From Paenalcaligenes sp050487225 (lineage in GTDB: Bacteria > Pseudomonadota > Gammaproteobacteria > Burkholderiales > Burkholderiaceae_B): a stretch of DNA of 64,000 bases. The notes beneath the pieces are model-generated. The model was not told where the DNA came from and ran no database searches. It saw only the letters and a program-made list of their open reading frames with translations. The stretch is taken from positions 124,001 through 188,000 of the forward strand of contig NZ_JBKQGY010000003.1 in assembly GCF_050487225.1 (NCBI RefSeq). Reading direction: 5' to 3'. Positions 17,844-25,987 of this stretch are shown here, one piece after another (position 1 is the first letter of the stretch; each line of letters begins with the position of its first letter). The position numbers were made by a program, and so were the translations under genes.

Positions 17844-18264
17844 CCGGGGGCACACACGCCCGTAGCAGCGTGATGCCGCCATCGGTTTCCAAGTAATGTT
17901 CTAAGCGTTGGCACTGTTGATCTATGCACAGATCGTAATCAGCGGTGTAGCCCGAACGGGTAAGCCGCAACGCTTGCACGGGGGCAGAGGCAGGTGTGTA
18001 GTGATACCAGCCATCTTTCAGATATGCATCTTCAGGCGGCTCCATGCCAGCCGCTGAACCTTTGACTCTAGCTTCTACTAACGTGATGTCTGCAATGTCT
18101 TCGGTAGAATCCGCAGGAATCAGCACGTAGTCTTCTTCCCAGCGTACTTTTTCAATGGAATGCTCCCACGCCAACGTAAAGCGTTGGGTAGGAACATAGC
18201 GGGGCACCGCTTCCGGTGCCCCAGCTAGTTGCAAACAAATGCCTACTACTGCACTTAAGGGCAT
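17815..18264 (-). CDS. DUF1850 domain protein, TAXI-TRAP accessory
   Basis: Small protein of 149 residues with an N-terminal hydrophobic segment that resembles a signal or membrane anchor. It carries DUF1850 features: FTLAWEHSIEKVRWEEDYVL and VEARVKGSAAGMEPPEDAYL, then GWYHYTP. DUF1850 genes regularly accompany fused TRAP permeases; their role is not established. Here the start codon shares one base with the permease stop (TAATG), so the two are coupled. The 3' end overlaps ycgR by 29 bp on the opposite strand. Confidence 0.88.
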   Translation of the reverse strand: MPLSAVVGICLQLAGAPEAVPRYVPTQRFTLAWEHSIEKVRWEEDYVLIPADSTEDIADITLVEARVKGSAAGMEPPEDAYLKDGWYHYTPASAPVQALRLTRSGYTADYDLCIDQQCQRLEHYLETDGGITLLRACVPPVTADRVPSQ

Positions 18265-20291
18265 TAGGCTGCCTTGTGCGTTACACCACGACTACGCATG
18301 TAGTGCCATACAAAGAACAGCGCTGTCATACCCCAGCCGATTTGGTCAGAAATAGGATCTGCCCAGACCAACATGGCTGCAGCGACAAACACATAGATGC
18401 GCTCCCAAATTTGCACTTTGGTTTTCATGAAACCTGTTGTCGCCACACCCCACAACACGATGGCAAATATGGCTTTAGCCACCACATAAATCACCTCGAT
18501 AGGGCTAGTGTAATCTTGCAGCATCAACGCTGGGCTATACACCGCCATGTACGGCACGATGAAGCCAGCAATCGCCACTCGCAGCGCTTGTATACTGATT
18601 TTCAACCCTGAGGTTTTAGCTATAGGCGCTGCTGCAAAAGCCGCCAACGCTACCGGTGGTGTCAGATCGGCCATGATCCCGAAATAAAACACAAACATGT
18701 GCGAGACGATCAGTGGCACACCCAATTGCAGCAAGATAGGTGCTGCCAACGAGCTGGTAATAATGTAGTTAGGAATGGTAGGAATACCCATGCCTAATAC
18801 CAAGCACGTAATCATGGTCAAGAACAAGGCTAACAGTAGGTTGTCTTTACCAATGGCAATCACTTGACCACCAAACTCTGCCGCCACACCGGTTAGGTTG
18901 ATAATGCCGATAATCACCCCTACCAATGCACACGCGATCGCGACTGGCAACGCATGACGAGCACCATCTGCCAATGACTGTATGGAGTCTCGCAATACGT
19001 CTTTGCTATGGCGCTGTATCAGCAAGAAGGCGGCGAGCAAAGCAATGATCGCAAAGAAAGTGATCACGCCAAACTTCACAAAACCTGTACACGCCAATCC
19101 CAGCAGTATCCAAAAGACATAGCGCATCATCTTTTGGCTACAACCACTAATTGCCGCCGCACCATAAATCAGGATAACGGTTAAACCCAAGCCCACTGTT
19201 CCCGAAAATAGTGGCGTATAGCCTGAGAACAATAAGAACACCAGGCCAATCAATGGGATCAGCAAATACCAGTGAGTACGAATGGCTTTCCAGGGGTTTG
19301 GACATTCTTCTTTGGGTAAACCAAACAGCCCTTCTCTACCGGCCACCAAGTGCACGGTCCAGAACGCGGTGAAGAAGTACAAAATGGCCGGAATAATAGC
19401 CGCTTTGACGATATCCACATAAGGCACGTTAATGGTTTCGGCCATAATAAAGGCCACAGCCCCCATCACCGGTGGCATGATCTGCCCGCCCATACTAGAC
19501 GTGGCCTCCACACCGCCCGCAAAGGCCGATGAATACCCAAAACGTTTCATCAACGGAATCGTGAACTGCCCCGTAGTCACTACGTTGGCCACACCAGAAC
19601 CGTTAATCGTACCCATCAAACCTGAACTGACGACTGACACTTTAGCCGGGCCACCACGTGTGTGACCTACTGTACCCATAGCCAAATCGCTAAACAGCGT
19701 AATCATCCCCGCGCGTTCTAAGAACGAGCCAAACAAGATGAATAAGAAGATATAGGTAGAGGACACATAGGTAGGCGTGCCATAAATACCTTCAGTACCA
19801 AAACTCAAGGTACTGATGATTTGGTCAAAGCCATAGCCTCGGTGTGCAAAACTGCCTGGTAGAAATTCACCATACAAACCGTATAGCAAGAACAAACCAC
19901 AAATGATAGGCAGTGCAATCCCCATCATGCGGCGTGTTGCTTCAAACACCAACGCAATGATCACAATCCCCACCACCATGTCTTCGGTCGTCATCTCGCC
20001 GGCTCTGGCCGTCAAATCAGACTCGAATACCCAGTGATAGAAACTGAATACAAAACCTGTTAAGCCCAGAATCCACCCCAATACGGGAATTTTTCTGCCA
20101 AAAAATGTAGGCATCAAGGTGAAAATCATCAACAGCACAAAGCCCACGTGTATGGCACGTACCACTTGGCTGGAAATAGGACTGAATGCAGCGGTATAGA
20201 TCTGGAAAACAGAAAACAGTACCGCTACCCAAAAGATAGACCGTGGGAGCGCCCCCGCGGATTGATCGTGATCCATGCTCATATTGCCCAT
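18264..20291 (-). CDS. Fused TRAP transporter permease (4TM/12TM), TAXI type
   Basis: Sodium- or proton-driven uptake permease in which the small and large TRAP subunits are one chain. The 675 residues are almost all membrane helices. Family segments include LYGEFLPGSFAHRGYGFDQI, then GTINGSGVANVVTTGQFTIP and MKRFGYSSAFAGGVEATSSM, plus GGQIMPPVMGAVAFIM. In the second half come LVLGMGIPTIPNYIITSSLA and ADLTPPVALAAFAAAPIA. It is downstream of its binding-protein gene, separated by a terminator-like hairpin, and upstream of DUF1850. Substrate unknown; relatives take up organic acids or glutamate. Confidence 0.93.
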   Translation of the reverse strand: MGNMSMDHDQSAGALPRSIFWVAVLFSVFQIYTAAFSPISSQVVRAIHVGFVLLMIFTLMPTFFGRKIPVLGWILGLTGFVFSFYHWVFESDLTARAGEMTTEDMVVGIVIIALVFEATRRMMGIALPIICGLFLLYGLYGEFLPGSFAHRGYGFDQIISTLSFGTEGIYGTPTYVSSTYIFLFILFGSFLERAGMITLFSDLAMGTVGHTRGGPAKVSVVSSGLMGTINGSGVANVVTTGQFTIPLMKRFGYSSAFAGGVEATSSMGGQIMPPVMGAVAFIMAETINVPYVDIVKAAIIPAILYFFTAFWTVHLVAGREGLFGLPKEECPNPWKAIRTHWYLLIPLIGLVFLLFSGYTPLFSGTVGLGLTVILIYGAAAISGCSQKMMRYVFWILLGLACTGFVKFGVITFFAIIALLAAFLLIQRHSKDVLRDSIQSLADGARHALPVAIACALVGVIIGIINLTGVAAEFGGQVIAIGKDNLLLALFLTMITCLVLGMGIPTIPNYIITSSLAAPILLQLGVPLIVSHMFVFYFGIMADLTPPVALAAFAAAPIAKTSGLKISIQALRVAIAGFIVPYMAVYSPALMLQDYTSPIEVIYVVAKAIFAIVLWGVATTGFMKTKVQIWERIYVFVAAAMLVWADPISDQIGWGMTALFFVWHYMRSRGVTHKAA

Positions 20292-20301
20292 TACTCACAT
20301 C

Positions 20302-20341
20302 AAAAAAAGCAGTGACTCCTGATAGTGATCAGAATCACTGC
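20302..20341 (-). terminator. Terminator-like attenuator between TAXI binding protein and permease
   Basis: Read on the minus strand: GCAGTGA, an inner CTGAT/ATCAG stem, TCACTGC, then seven T. It lies between the binding-protein stop and the permease start of one operon. It probably terminates most transcripts after the binding-protein gene and lets a fraction through. Confidence 0.8.
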
Positions 20342-20378
20342 CTATACGCACTACCTAACCTATTAGGTCAGTAGCACA

Positions 20379-21338
20379 TTACTGGATCACACCTTTTTCA
20401 CGGTAATAGCGCTCAGCGCCAGGGTGTATAGGCACTGGCATGCCTTTAACCGCGTTTTCCAGTTTCATGTTCTTCACTGCATTGTGTGCGGCATACAGCG
20501 AATCGATGTTTTCGTATAACTGCTTGGTCATTTCGTAGGCCAAGTCGTCGGAGACCCCTGAGTGTGTCACTAAGAAGTTAGGAATAGCAGCAGTCGCCAC
20601 ATCGCCCTCTTGACCCGCATACGTACCAGCAGGAATCACAGCAGGCTGGTAGGCTTCACTGCCTACAGCTTCTACCACTTCCACTGGCACGGGTACCACA
20701 ACGATATCTACCGATGTTGCCAAGTCACGAATGGACGATACGCCCAGCCCAGCAGATTGCAGAGTGGCATCCAACTGACGGTTTTTCATCAGTTCTACGG
20801 ACTCACCAAACGGCAGATACTCTACCTTGCTGAAGTCGTCGTAACTCATACCGGCGGCTTTAAAGATAGCGCGAGCATTAAGCTCTGTACCGGAACGAGC
20901 AGCCCCTACAGAAATACGCTTGCCGCGCAAATCTTCTAGGCTATTAATGCCAGAGCCAGCATTGGCTACGATCTGGATGTAGTTGTTGTAGGTACCGGAT
21001 AGACCGCGCAATTTGTCTAATTTACGGGTAAAGCCTGCTTCTTCGTTACCTTCCCATGCATCTGATACCGAGTCAGCCAACGCCATAGCGAGCTCACCAC
21101 GCCCAGCTTGCAGCAAGTTCATGTTTTCAGCTGACGCTTTAGTGACTTGTGCTGTGGCTTTAACGTTAGGAATGGTCTGCGCATAAATCTGCGAAAGTGC
21201 TACCCCAATAGGGTAATACACCCCACTTTGTCCACCAGTGAGGATATTGATGAACTCTGCCTTTTGTGCTGTTGCTGCTCCGCCTACCAGTGTTGTTGCC
21301 ACCAAGGCTGTCCCCATCAGCGTTTTGATAAAACGCAT
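20379..21338 (-). CDS. TAXI-family TRAP transporter periplasmic binding protein
   Basis: Periplasmic receptor that feeds the fused TRAP permease. The 319 residues have a Sec signal peptide ending near ATAQKAE (about residue 25). The TAXI pattern follows: FINILTGGQSGVYYPIGVAL, then TKASAENMNLLQAGRGELAM and RGKRISVGAARSGTELNARA. An ideal GGAGG lies 8 bases before the ATG. First gene of the operon; the 212 bp upstream hold its promoter. Confidence 0.93.
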   Translation of the reverse strand: MRFIKTLMGTALVATTLVGGAATAQKAEFINILTGGQSGVYYPIGVALSQIYAQTIPNVKATAQVTKASAENMNLLQAGRGELAMALADSVSDAWEGNEEAGFTRKLDKLRGLSGTYNNYIQIVANAGSGINSLEDLRGKRISVGAARSGTELNARAIFKAAGMSYDDFSKVEYLPFGESVELMKNRQLDATLQSAGLGVSSIRDLATSVDIVVVPVPVEVVEAVGSEAYQPAVIPAGTYAGQEGDVATAAIPNFLVTHSGVSDDLAYEMTKQLYENIDSLYAAHNAVKNMKLENAVKGMPVPIHPGAERYYREKGVIQ

Positions 21339-21550
21339 ACGCCTACCTCCTGAATGTATTGTTGATATGACGTGGTCAGGTGTTGTACACCCATGACCAA
21401 TAACCGTATAACAATGCCCATTTCAGGCTATCGCGACAAGAGGGATTTCCCGATACTGACATGCTTTTTTTGTGAGTATTTGATGCATATCAGTCGCAGA
21501 CATGGCCGCCATTAAGGCGATGCCATGCCTGCTTTTATCAACTCGTAACG

Positions 21551-22078
21551 TTAGAAGTGCTCGTCTACGATCTGGTTAAACGCATCTTCTGCACTCAGCC
21601 CAGTACGCATCAGGCGAGTAATGTCTGCAGAATATTGCTGTATGCCGTCAGGGAGGAACTCACGGTGTGTACGGAAATAATTGTATTTTTCCACTTCTAC
21701 AGGATCCGGCTCGGCACGAGACGCTACACGAGCACGAGATGTGCCGGAGCTACTGCGTGTGCCACTGCTGCTACTGCGGCGTGCCGGTGCTGCAGGTGCC
21801 ACCAATGCCTGTTTAACCTGCTCCAAACTGAATACATCAGACAGGTTATCACTCACTTCGCCGTTCTCGTTCAATTGCATCAACAGGTTTTTGCTGTCAA
21901 ATGCCATCTTGAAACCACGACTGTTGATGACCTGATAATTGGGGCGCTTTGCATGCCCGGGGAATTCAAACTGTACGCGATCGCCGTAAGACTCCATACG
22001 CTCAATCACGTCTTTCAAAAACTCTGGGGAAAGCGATTCCAGCTCGCCGTTCCAACGCGCTGTCCGTCGAGTAGCCAA
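21551..22078 (-). CDS. Conserved-looking hypothetical protein with a Ser/Ala-rich linker
   Basis: I do not recognise the family. With the TTG start at 22076-22078, which has AGGAAG 7 bases upstream, the product is 175 residues beginning MATRRTARWNGELESLSPEF. An N-terminal domain (1-95) and a C-terminal helical domain (about 130-175) are joined by a Ser/Arg/Ala-rich, probably disordered linker. There is no signal peptide in this form. A longer frame from a GTG at 22130 would add 18 hydrophobic residues, but its ribosome site is poorer. It is transcribed alone, possibly from the promoter that also makes the candidate RNA at 22.3 kb. Confidence 0.7.
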   Translation of the reverse strand: MATRRTARWNGELESLSPEFLKDVIERMESYGDRVQFEFPGHAKRPNYQVINSRGFKMAFDSKNLLMQLNENGEVSDNLSDVFSLEQVKQALVAPAAPARRSSSSGTRSSSGTSRARVASRAEPDPVEVEKYNYFRTHREFLPDGIQQYSADITRLMRTGLSAEDAFNQIVDEHF

Positions 22079-22250
22079 AATAATTCTTCCTAATAAAATC
22101 TGCGCTACACAGATTGTGATGCATAAAAACACGGAAGCGTATTTTACGCCGTCAGCCTTATCAGGTCATGGCACGCAGACAAAAAAACCACGCGTAGATA
22201 CATTTTCTACTTTCTAACCATATTGTTACAGCGCTTCACAATAGGTTAAG

Positions 22251-22360
22251 AAAAAAAATGCCGCACTCTGCATACACAGAGTTGCGGCGAATACTCTGTC
22301 AGATGTTTGCACAGGGACAGCTGAGCATGACTAGAGTACAGCAAAAAAATTGCTACAAGC
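22251..22360 (-). ncRNA. Candidate small RNA or leader RNA with its own promoter and terminator
   Basis: On the minus strand a TTGAAT (22389-22394) and a TAATAT (22367-22372) are 16 bp apart, a good sigma-70 promoter. About 75 bases past the presumed start comes an 11-bp stem (GCCGCAACTCTG / CAGAGTGCGGC, one bulge) followed by eight T. No gene lies between. The ~110-nt transcript could be an independent sRNA or an attenuated leader of the hypothetical gene ending at 21551. The gap 22079-22500 otherwise holds only AT-rich sequence. Confidence 0.45.
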
Positions 22361-22500
22361 ACCGTTATATTATCATGTATATAGCGATATTCAAGAGCAC
22401 AACCAAAAAAATCTTAGCAAGCTGATATATACTGGTTAGAACCCACGCTATAGGCCGCTGCGCCGTAGCCCTCTTCTAAAACTTTGCCTGATTCCTCACC

Positions 22501-22947
22501 TTGCTGGCCAATCCTGAACATCTGAAGTTTGTAGACCGCGATCTCCAGTTGCGACTTGATATTATCTGCCACCACAACCCTGTAAAAGGCTGGGCGCCGT
22601 TTTATCAATTCAGTATGCAAACCGGGCAAGAAATCGCGGGTGTGATTCATCTACGCATTGGTACCCATGCTGATCTACTGCATCACCTGGGTCACATAGG
22701 CTATGAGGTGTTCCCGCGCTTTCGCGGCCGGGCCTATGCACGCCGAGCCTGCCAGTTGCTGTTGCCACTGGCCAAGCTAAACGGGTTAGAAGAAATTTGG
22801 ATCACCTGCAACCCTGACAACACACCATCACGTCGCACCTGTGAAAACTTGGGTGCCACCTACGTAGATACCGTAGATGTGCCACCCAACAGTCCCATGT
22901 ATGCCATGGGCGAACGACACAAACGTCGCTACCACCTGCCGCTATAA
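22501..22947 (+). CDS. GNAT-family acetyltransferase
   Basis: Predicted N-acetyltransferase of about 148 residues. The acetyl-CoA region is recognisable: GQEIAGVIHLRIG (beta-4), GHIGYEVFPRFRGRAYARRA (the R/Q-x-x-G-R-A pyrophosphate loop) and WITCNPDNTPSRRTCENLGA. The substrate is unknown. The start is a problem: there is no ATG or convincing ribosome site, and a TGA at 22489-22491 bounds the frame. TTG at 22501 is the first usable codon. Its stop is one base from the convergent sensor gene's stop. Confidence 0.75.
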   Translation: MLANPEHLKFVDRDLQLRLDIICHHNPVKGWAPFYQFSMQTGQEIAGVIHLRIGTHADLLHHLGHIGYEVFPRFRGRAYARRACQLLLPLAKLNGLEEIWITCNPDNTPSRRTCENLGATYVDTVDVPPNSPMYAMGERHKRRYHLPL

Positions 22948-22948
22948 C

Positions 22949-25075
22949 CTAGATCGTTATTGTTTTAAAGCTCTTATCAAAGGTAAAGCGGCACAGCGAC
23001 CCTTCGTCGTCATGCCCCCAATACACATCTCCGCCATGCATGCGGGCGACTTGGCGCGCCAAGTAAATACCCATACCCATGACATCGGGGCTAGTGTCTT
23101 GCAGTTTGTCCATGCCCAGATCTAGCAAGGCTTCTACTTGCTCATTGGCCATCAATGGACGCAACACGATGCCGATCTGAAACGCATGCTCTTCTACCTG
23201 CAGTGAAATCGCATGCTGCCTGCCCAAGCTATCTGCATATTGCAGCAACAAGCCCAGTAACGCTTTTTGTATCAAACGCTCGTCACCCTCGATCATCAAG
23301 CCGCTATACACATCGGTATGCAGATTGATCCATATATCAGGAGCTAGCCTTTTAGACTGCGCCAACACCTGATCTAACATATCGAATAAAGCATAAGGCG
23401 CAGGAATAGCGCGCACCTCGCCACTCATAAAGCGTAAGGTTTCAAGCGCTGTATTAATTTGGTGATTCACCCATTGCACGTTGTGCTGCATATCCAGCAC
23501 ATTTTCACGCTGCGTTTGCAGCATCGTGCTGGTTTTATTATCACCGCGTATAGATTCACTGCTAGACAGCAAACTGCCTAACTGTTCAGCAAATTTCGTA
23601 CTCAAAGTACTGAGGTGTTGAGTATGCAAGCCCAGTTGTTGCTGCAACCACAAGGTTTGTTTATACGCACTGATATCTGTCTGGCAGAACAAGTGCACGC
23701 CCCCTTCTAGCATGTCGTAACTCACACGCTGCCATGTACCATCCGGCATATGCACATCGGCGTCGGCGCGTTTACCTTCCTCAAACCATGGCCCTTGCCC
23801 GGGCACTAACTGTCCTTGCTGCTCTAGCAAGTAATTCAGTCTATCCAATGCCCCTTGTAACCCTACTGTCACGTGCTGTTGCTGCCCACCCAGTTCTTCT
23901 ATCAACCTTTTTTGGCTGGTGACGTTGGAATACAAACATTCGCCCGTAGACGCAAATACACACAGCCCAACTGGCGCTGCATCAAACACACGCACCAACT
24001 GGCGCTGTACGGTTTCCAACTCTTGACTGCGTCGCCAGGCGCGTGTGGCCTTCTCATCCCACTGACGCTCCATCGCTAATGTGGAAGAGTAACGCTCGGT
24101 ATTATCACGCACGAACACCACGACGCCATCCGGGCCGTTCTTTAGGTGCAAAGGAAATACCGCAAAGTCTAAGTAGCGAATCTCGCCAGAGGCATCAATC
24201 AACTCAATGTTGTTCAACTCAGCCTTATGACCATTCAATGCCTCAATCACCGCAGGCTCTAACTGCGGGAACAGGCGTATAGAGAGCACACTCTTACCCA
24301 CTACCCGCTCAGGGTTTAGGTTCAGCATGCTTTGCGCTGCCCGGTTACAGGACAAGCATACAAAGCGCTCATCCAGCACCAACACGCCCTCATCCGAAGC
24401 ACCCAGAAGAAGCTCTGAGAACTCTTTGGCGCGTATGGTCATACGCTCTGCATTTTGGGCACGCTGCACTTCCATCAATTGACAGAAGAACAAGTAGCCG
24501 CCACTAATCAATAAGCCCAGCACCCCAATCACGAGTTGCCACACAGCCTTGATCTGCACCTCACGTGTGCGACTGGTATTTTCGCGCTCAAACAGCAATA
24601 CCCTATTACTGGAGACTTGAAGCTGCGACAGCAAAGGTTTTAGGCTGTTCTCTAAGCTAGACAGCTCTTCTGAAGACAGCTTTCGGCCATCACTCCAGAT
24701 CACACTACCTTCGAATTCTCCCACCACACTCAGCAAAGAATTCAACTCGCCAGAATGCATCAAATTCCGTTTCTGCGGCCCAGTCAGCAGCAACGTCAAA
24801 CGACTAAGGAAGATTTCGTACTGATTGAATAGGCTATCGTAGGAAGCACCGTTATCCGTGCGCACCATGGCGATCTGAGTCATCAGACGCAAGCCCTCTT
24901 GTTGAGCCTGGGTGCTCGCCCACAACATATGACCAGCCATATCTGTGCGTACATTCTTTTGCTGGTTGACCAATTGCACCACAGCATAAGAGACCAGCGC
25001 CAGGAAGATCACCATCACCAACAATGTATACCCGTACACTGTTTTTTTGGGGCTCTGAGTTTGACGACTAAACAT
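22949..25075 (-). CDS. Two-TM PAS sensor protein resembling a histidine pseudokinase
   Basis: Membrane sensor of 708 residues. Two helices (about 13-36 and 178-200) enclose a periplasmic domain of some 140 residues. Two PAS domains (about 218-325 and 365-475) follow, and then a kinase-like C-terminal region. That region lacks the expected phospho-acceptor motif (STKFAEQLGSLLSS where SHELRTP should be), its N-box asparagines (LIQKALLGLLLQYADS) and a DxGxG motif. Only a late GMGIYLARQVARMHGG segment remains. It therefore probably cannot autophosphorylate. The ATG at 25075 has GGAG 9-12 bases upstream and is preferred to the GTG at 25093. No response regulator is adjacent. Confidence 0.78.
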   Translation of the reverse strand: MFSRQTQSPKKTVYGYTLLVMVIFLALVSYAVVQLVNQQKNVRTDMAGHMLWASTQAQQEGLRLMTQIAMVRTDNGASYDSLFNQYEIFLSRLTLLLTGPQKRNLMHSGELNSLLSVVGEFEGSVIWSDGRKLSSEELSSLENSLKPLLSQLQVSSNRVLLFERENTSRTREVQIKAVWQLVIGVLGLLISGGYLFFCQLMEVQRAQNAERMTIRAKEFSELLLGASDEGVLVLDERFVCLSCNRAAQSMLNLNPERVVGKSVLSIRLFPQLEPAVIEALNGHKAELNNIELIDASGEIRYLDFAVFPLHLKNGPDGVVVFVRDNTERYSSTLAMERQWDEKATRAWRRSQELETVQRQLVRVFDAAPVGLCVFASTGECLYSNVTSQKRLIEELGGQQQHVTVGLQGALDRLNYLLEQQGQLVPGQGPWFEEGKRADADVHMPDGTWQRVSYDMLEGGVHLFCQTDISAYKQTLWLQQQLGLHTQHLSTLSTKFAEQLGSLLSSSESIRGDNKTSTMLQTQRENVLDMQHNVQWVNHQINTALETLRFMSGEVRAIPAPYALFDMLDQVLAQSKRLAPDIWINLHTDVYSGLMIEGDERLIQKALLGLLLQYADSLGRQHAISLQVEEHAFQIGIVLRPLMANEQVEALLDLGMDKLQDTSPDVMGMGIYLARQVARMHGGDVYWGHDDEGSLCRFTFDKSFKTITI

Positions 25076-25224
25076 TGAAGCGTGCTTCTCCACGGTGTAG
25101 CAGTGCGTATAGCACGTATGAACTCCCCCTTGTCGTAGTAGCTACCGCAAACGACCTAATTCATCACAAGGGGAAATATTCAACTACGGCAGCACTACAG
25201 CCACTGCAACACATGAAACCATTA

Positions 25225-25935
25225 TTAATCGGCAAGCCTACTCCACAGAGCCGGCTCACCATTCGCCTTTGCCAACGCTTCCAGATACTGCTGATGCTCT
25301 TGCAGTTCCTGTTCCGTGGCTCGCACAATAGGCAATACTGAAACGTCTACTGAACCAAAACGAGCGGCTTGATCATCATTACCACTACCGTCGTCATAGG
25401 CGTTCATCATCAGGCTTTCTTGGCCTCGCGTCATGGCTAGCCAGACATCTGCCAGCAACTCCGAGTCCAGCAGCGCGCCGTGCAAGGTACGGTGCGCATT
25501 CGAAATGCCATAACGCTCACACAGGGCATCCAAGTTGTTGCGCTTACCTGGGTGCAGCTCACGCGCAAACACCAAGGAGTCGGTCACTTGCTCACAATAG
25601 CTCGTGAACTTCTGCAACCCACAACGCGCGAACTCAGCATCCATGAATTTCAAGTCAAACGGGGCATTATGGATAATGACTTCAGCCCCTTTGATGAACT
25701 CCAACACCTGAGGTGCTACCTGTTCAAACGCCGGATAATCAGATAAAAACTCAGTAGTCAGTCCGTGTACTGCCAGGGCTTCCGGGTCACTGTCTCGACC
25801 TGGATTCACATACAGATGCAAATGTCGACCAGTCAGCGTACGGTTAATGACCTCTACCCCAGCCAGCTCCACCAGTCTATGCCCCTCTGCGGGGTCCAAA
25901 CCTGTGGTTTCCGTATCAAAAACTATTTGTCGCAT
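25225..25935 (-). CDS. dnaQ: DNA polymerase III epsilon subunit (3'-5' proofreading exonuclease)
   Basis: Proofreads newly made DNA within the replicative polymerase core. The 236 residues show ExoI (MRQIVFDTETTGLDPAEGHR, Asp7 and Glu9), ExoII (HNAPFDLKFMDAEF) and ExoIII (HGALLDSELLADVWL), all catalytic residues intact. The C-terminal tail provides polymerase contact. In related genomes it follows rnhA directly; here two RND pump genes intervene. Confidence 0.96.
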   Translation of the reverse strand: MRQIVFDTETTGLDPAEGHRLVELAGVEVINRTLTGRHLHLYVNPGRDSDPEALAVHGLTTEFLSDYPAFEQVAPQVLEFIKGAEVIIHNAPFDLKFMDAEFARCGLQKFTSYCEQVTDSLVFARELHPGKRNNLDALCERYGISNAHRTLHGALLDSELLADVWLAMTRGQESLMMNAYDDGSGNDDQAARFGSVDVSVLPIVRATEQELQEHQQYLEALAKANGEPALWSRLAD

Positions 25936-25987
25936 TGTCCAGATGATCCTTTGTTTTGCCCTGACTACCTAGTATTCGATCTAGGCC

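Noticed and set aside
22414..22650. 78-codon minus-strand frame
   Set aside because: It is antisense to the GNAT gene's conserved region and has no supporting signals.
25126..25173. CCCCTTGT ... ACAAGGGG inverted repeat between dnaQ and the sensor gene, considered as a tRNA or terminator
   Set aside because: Arms are only 8 bp around a 32-base loop, with no cloverleaf and no T-run.
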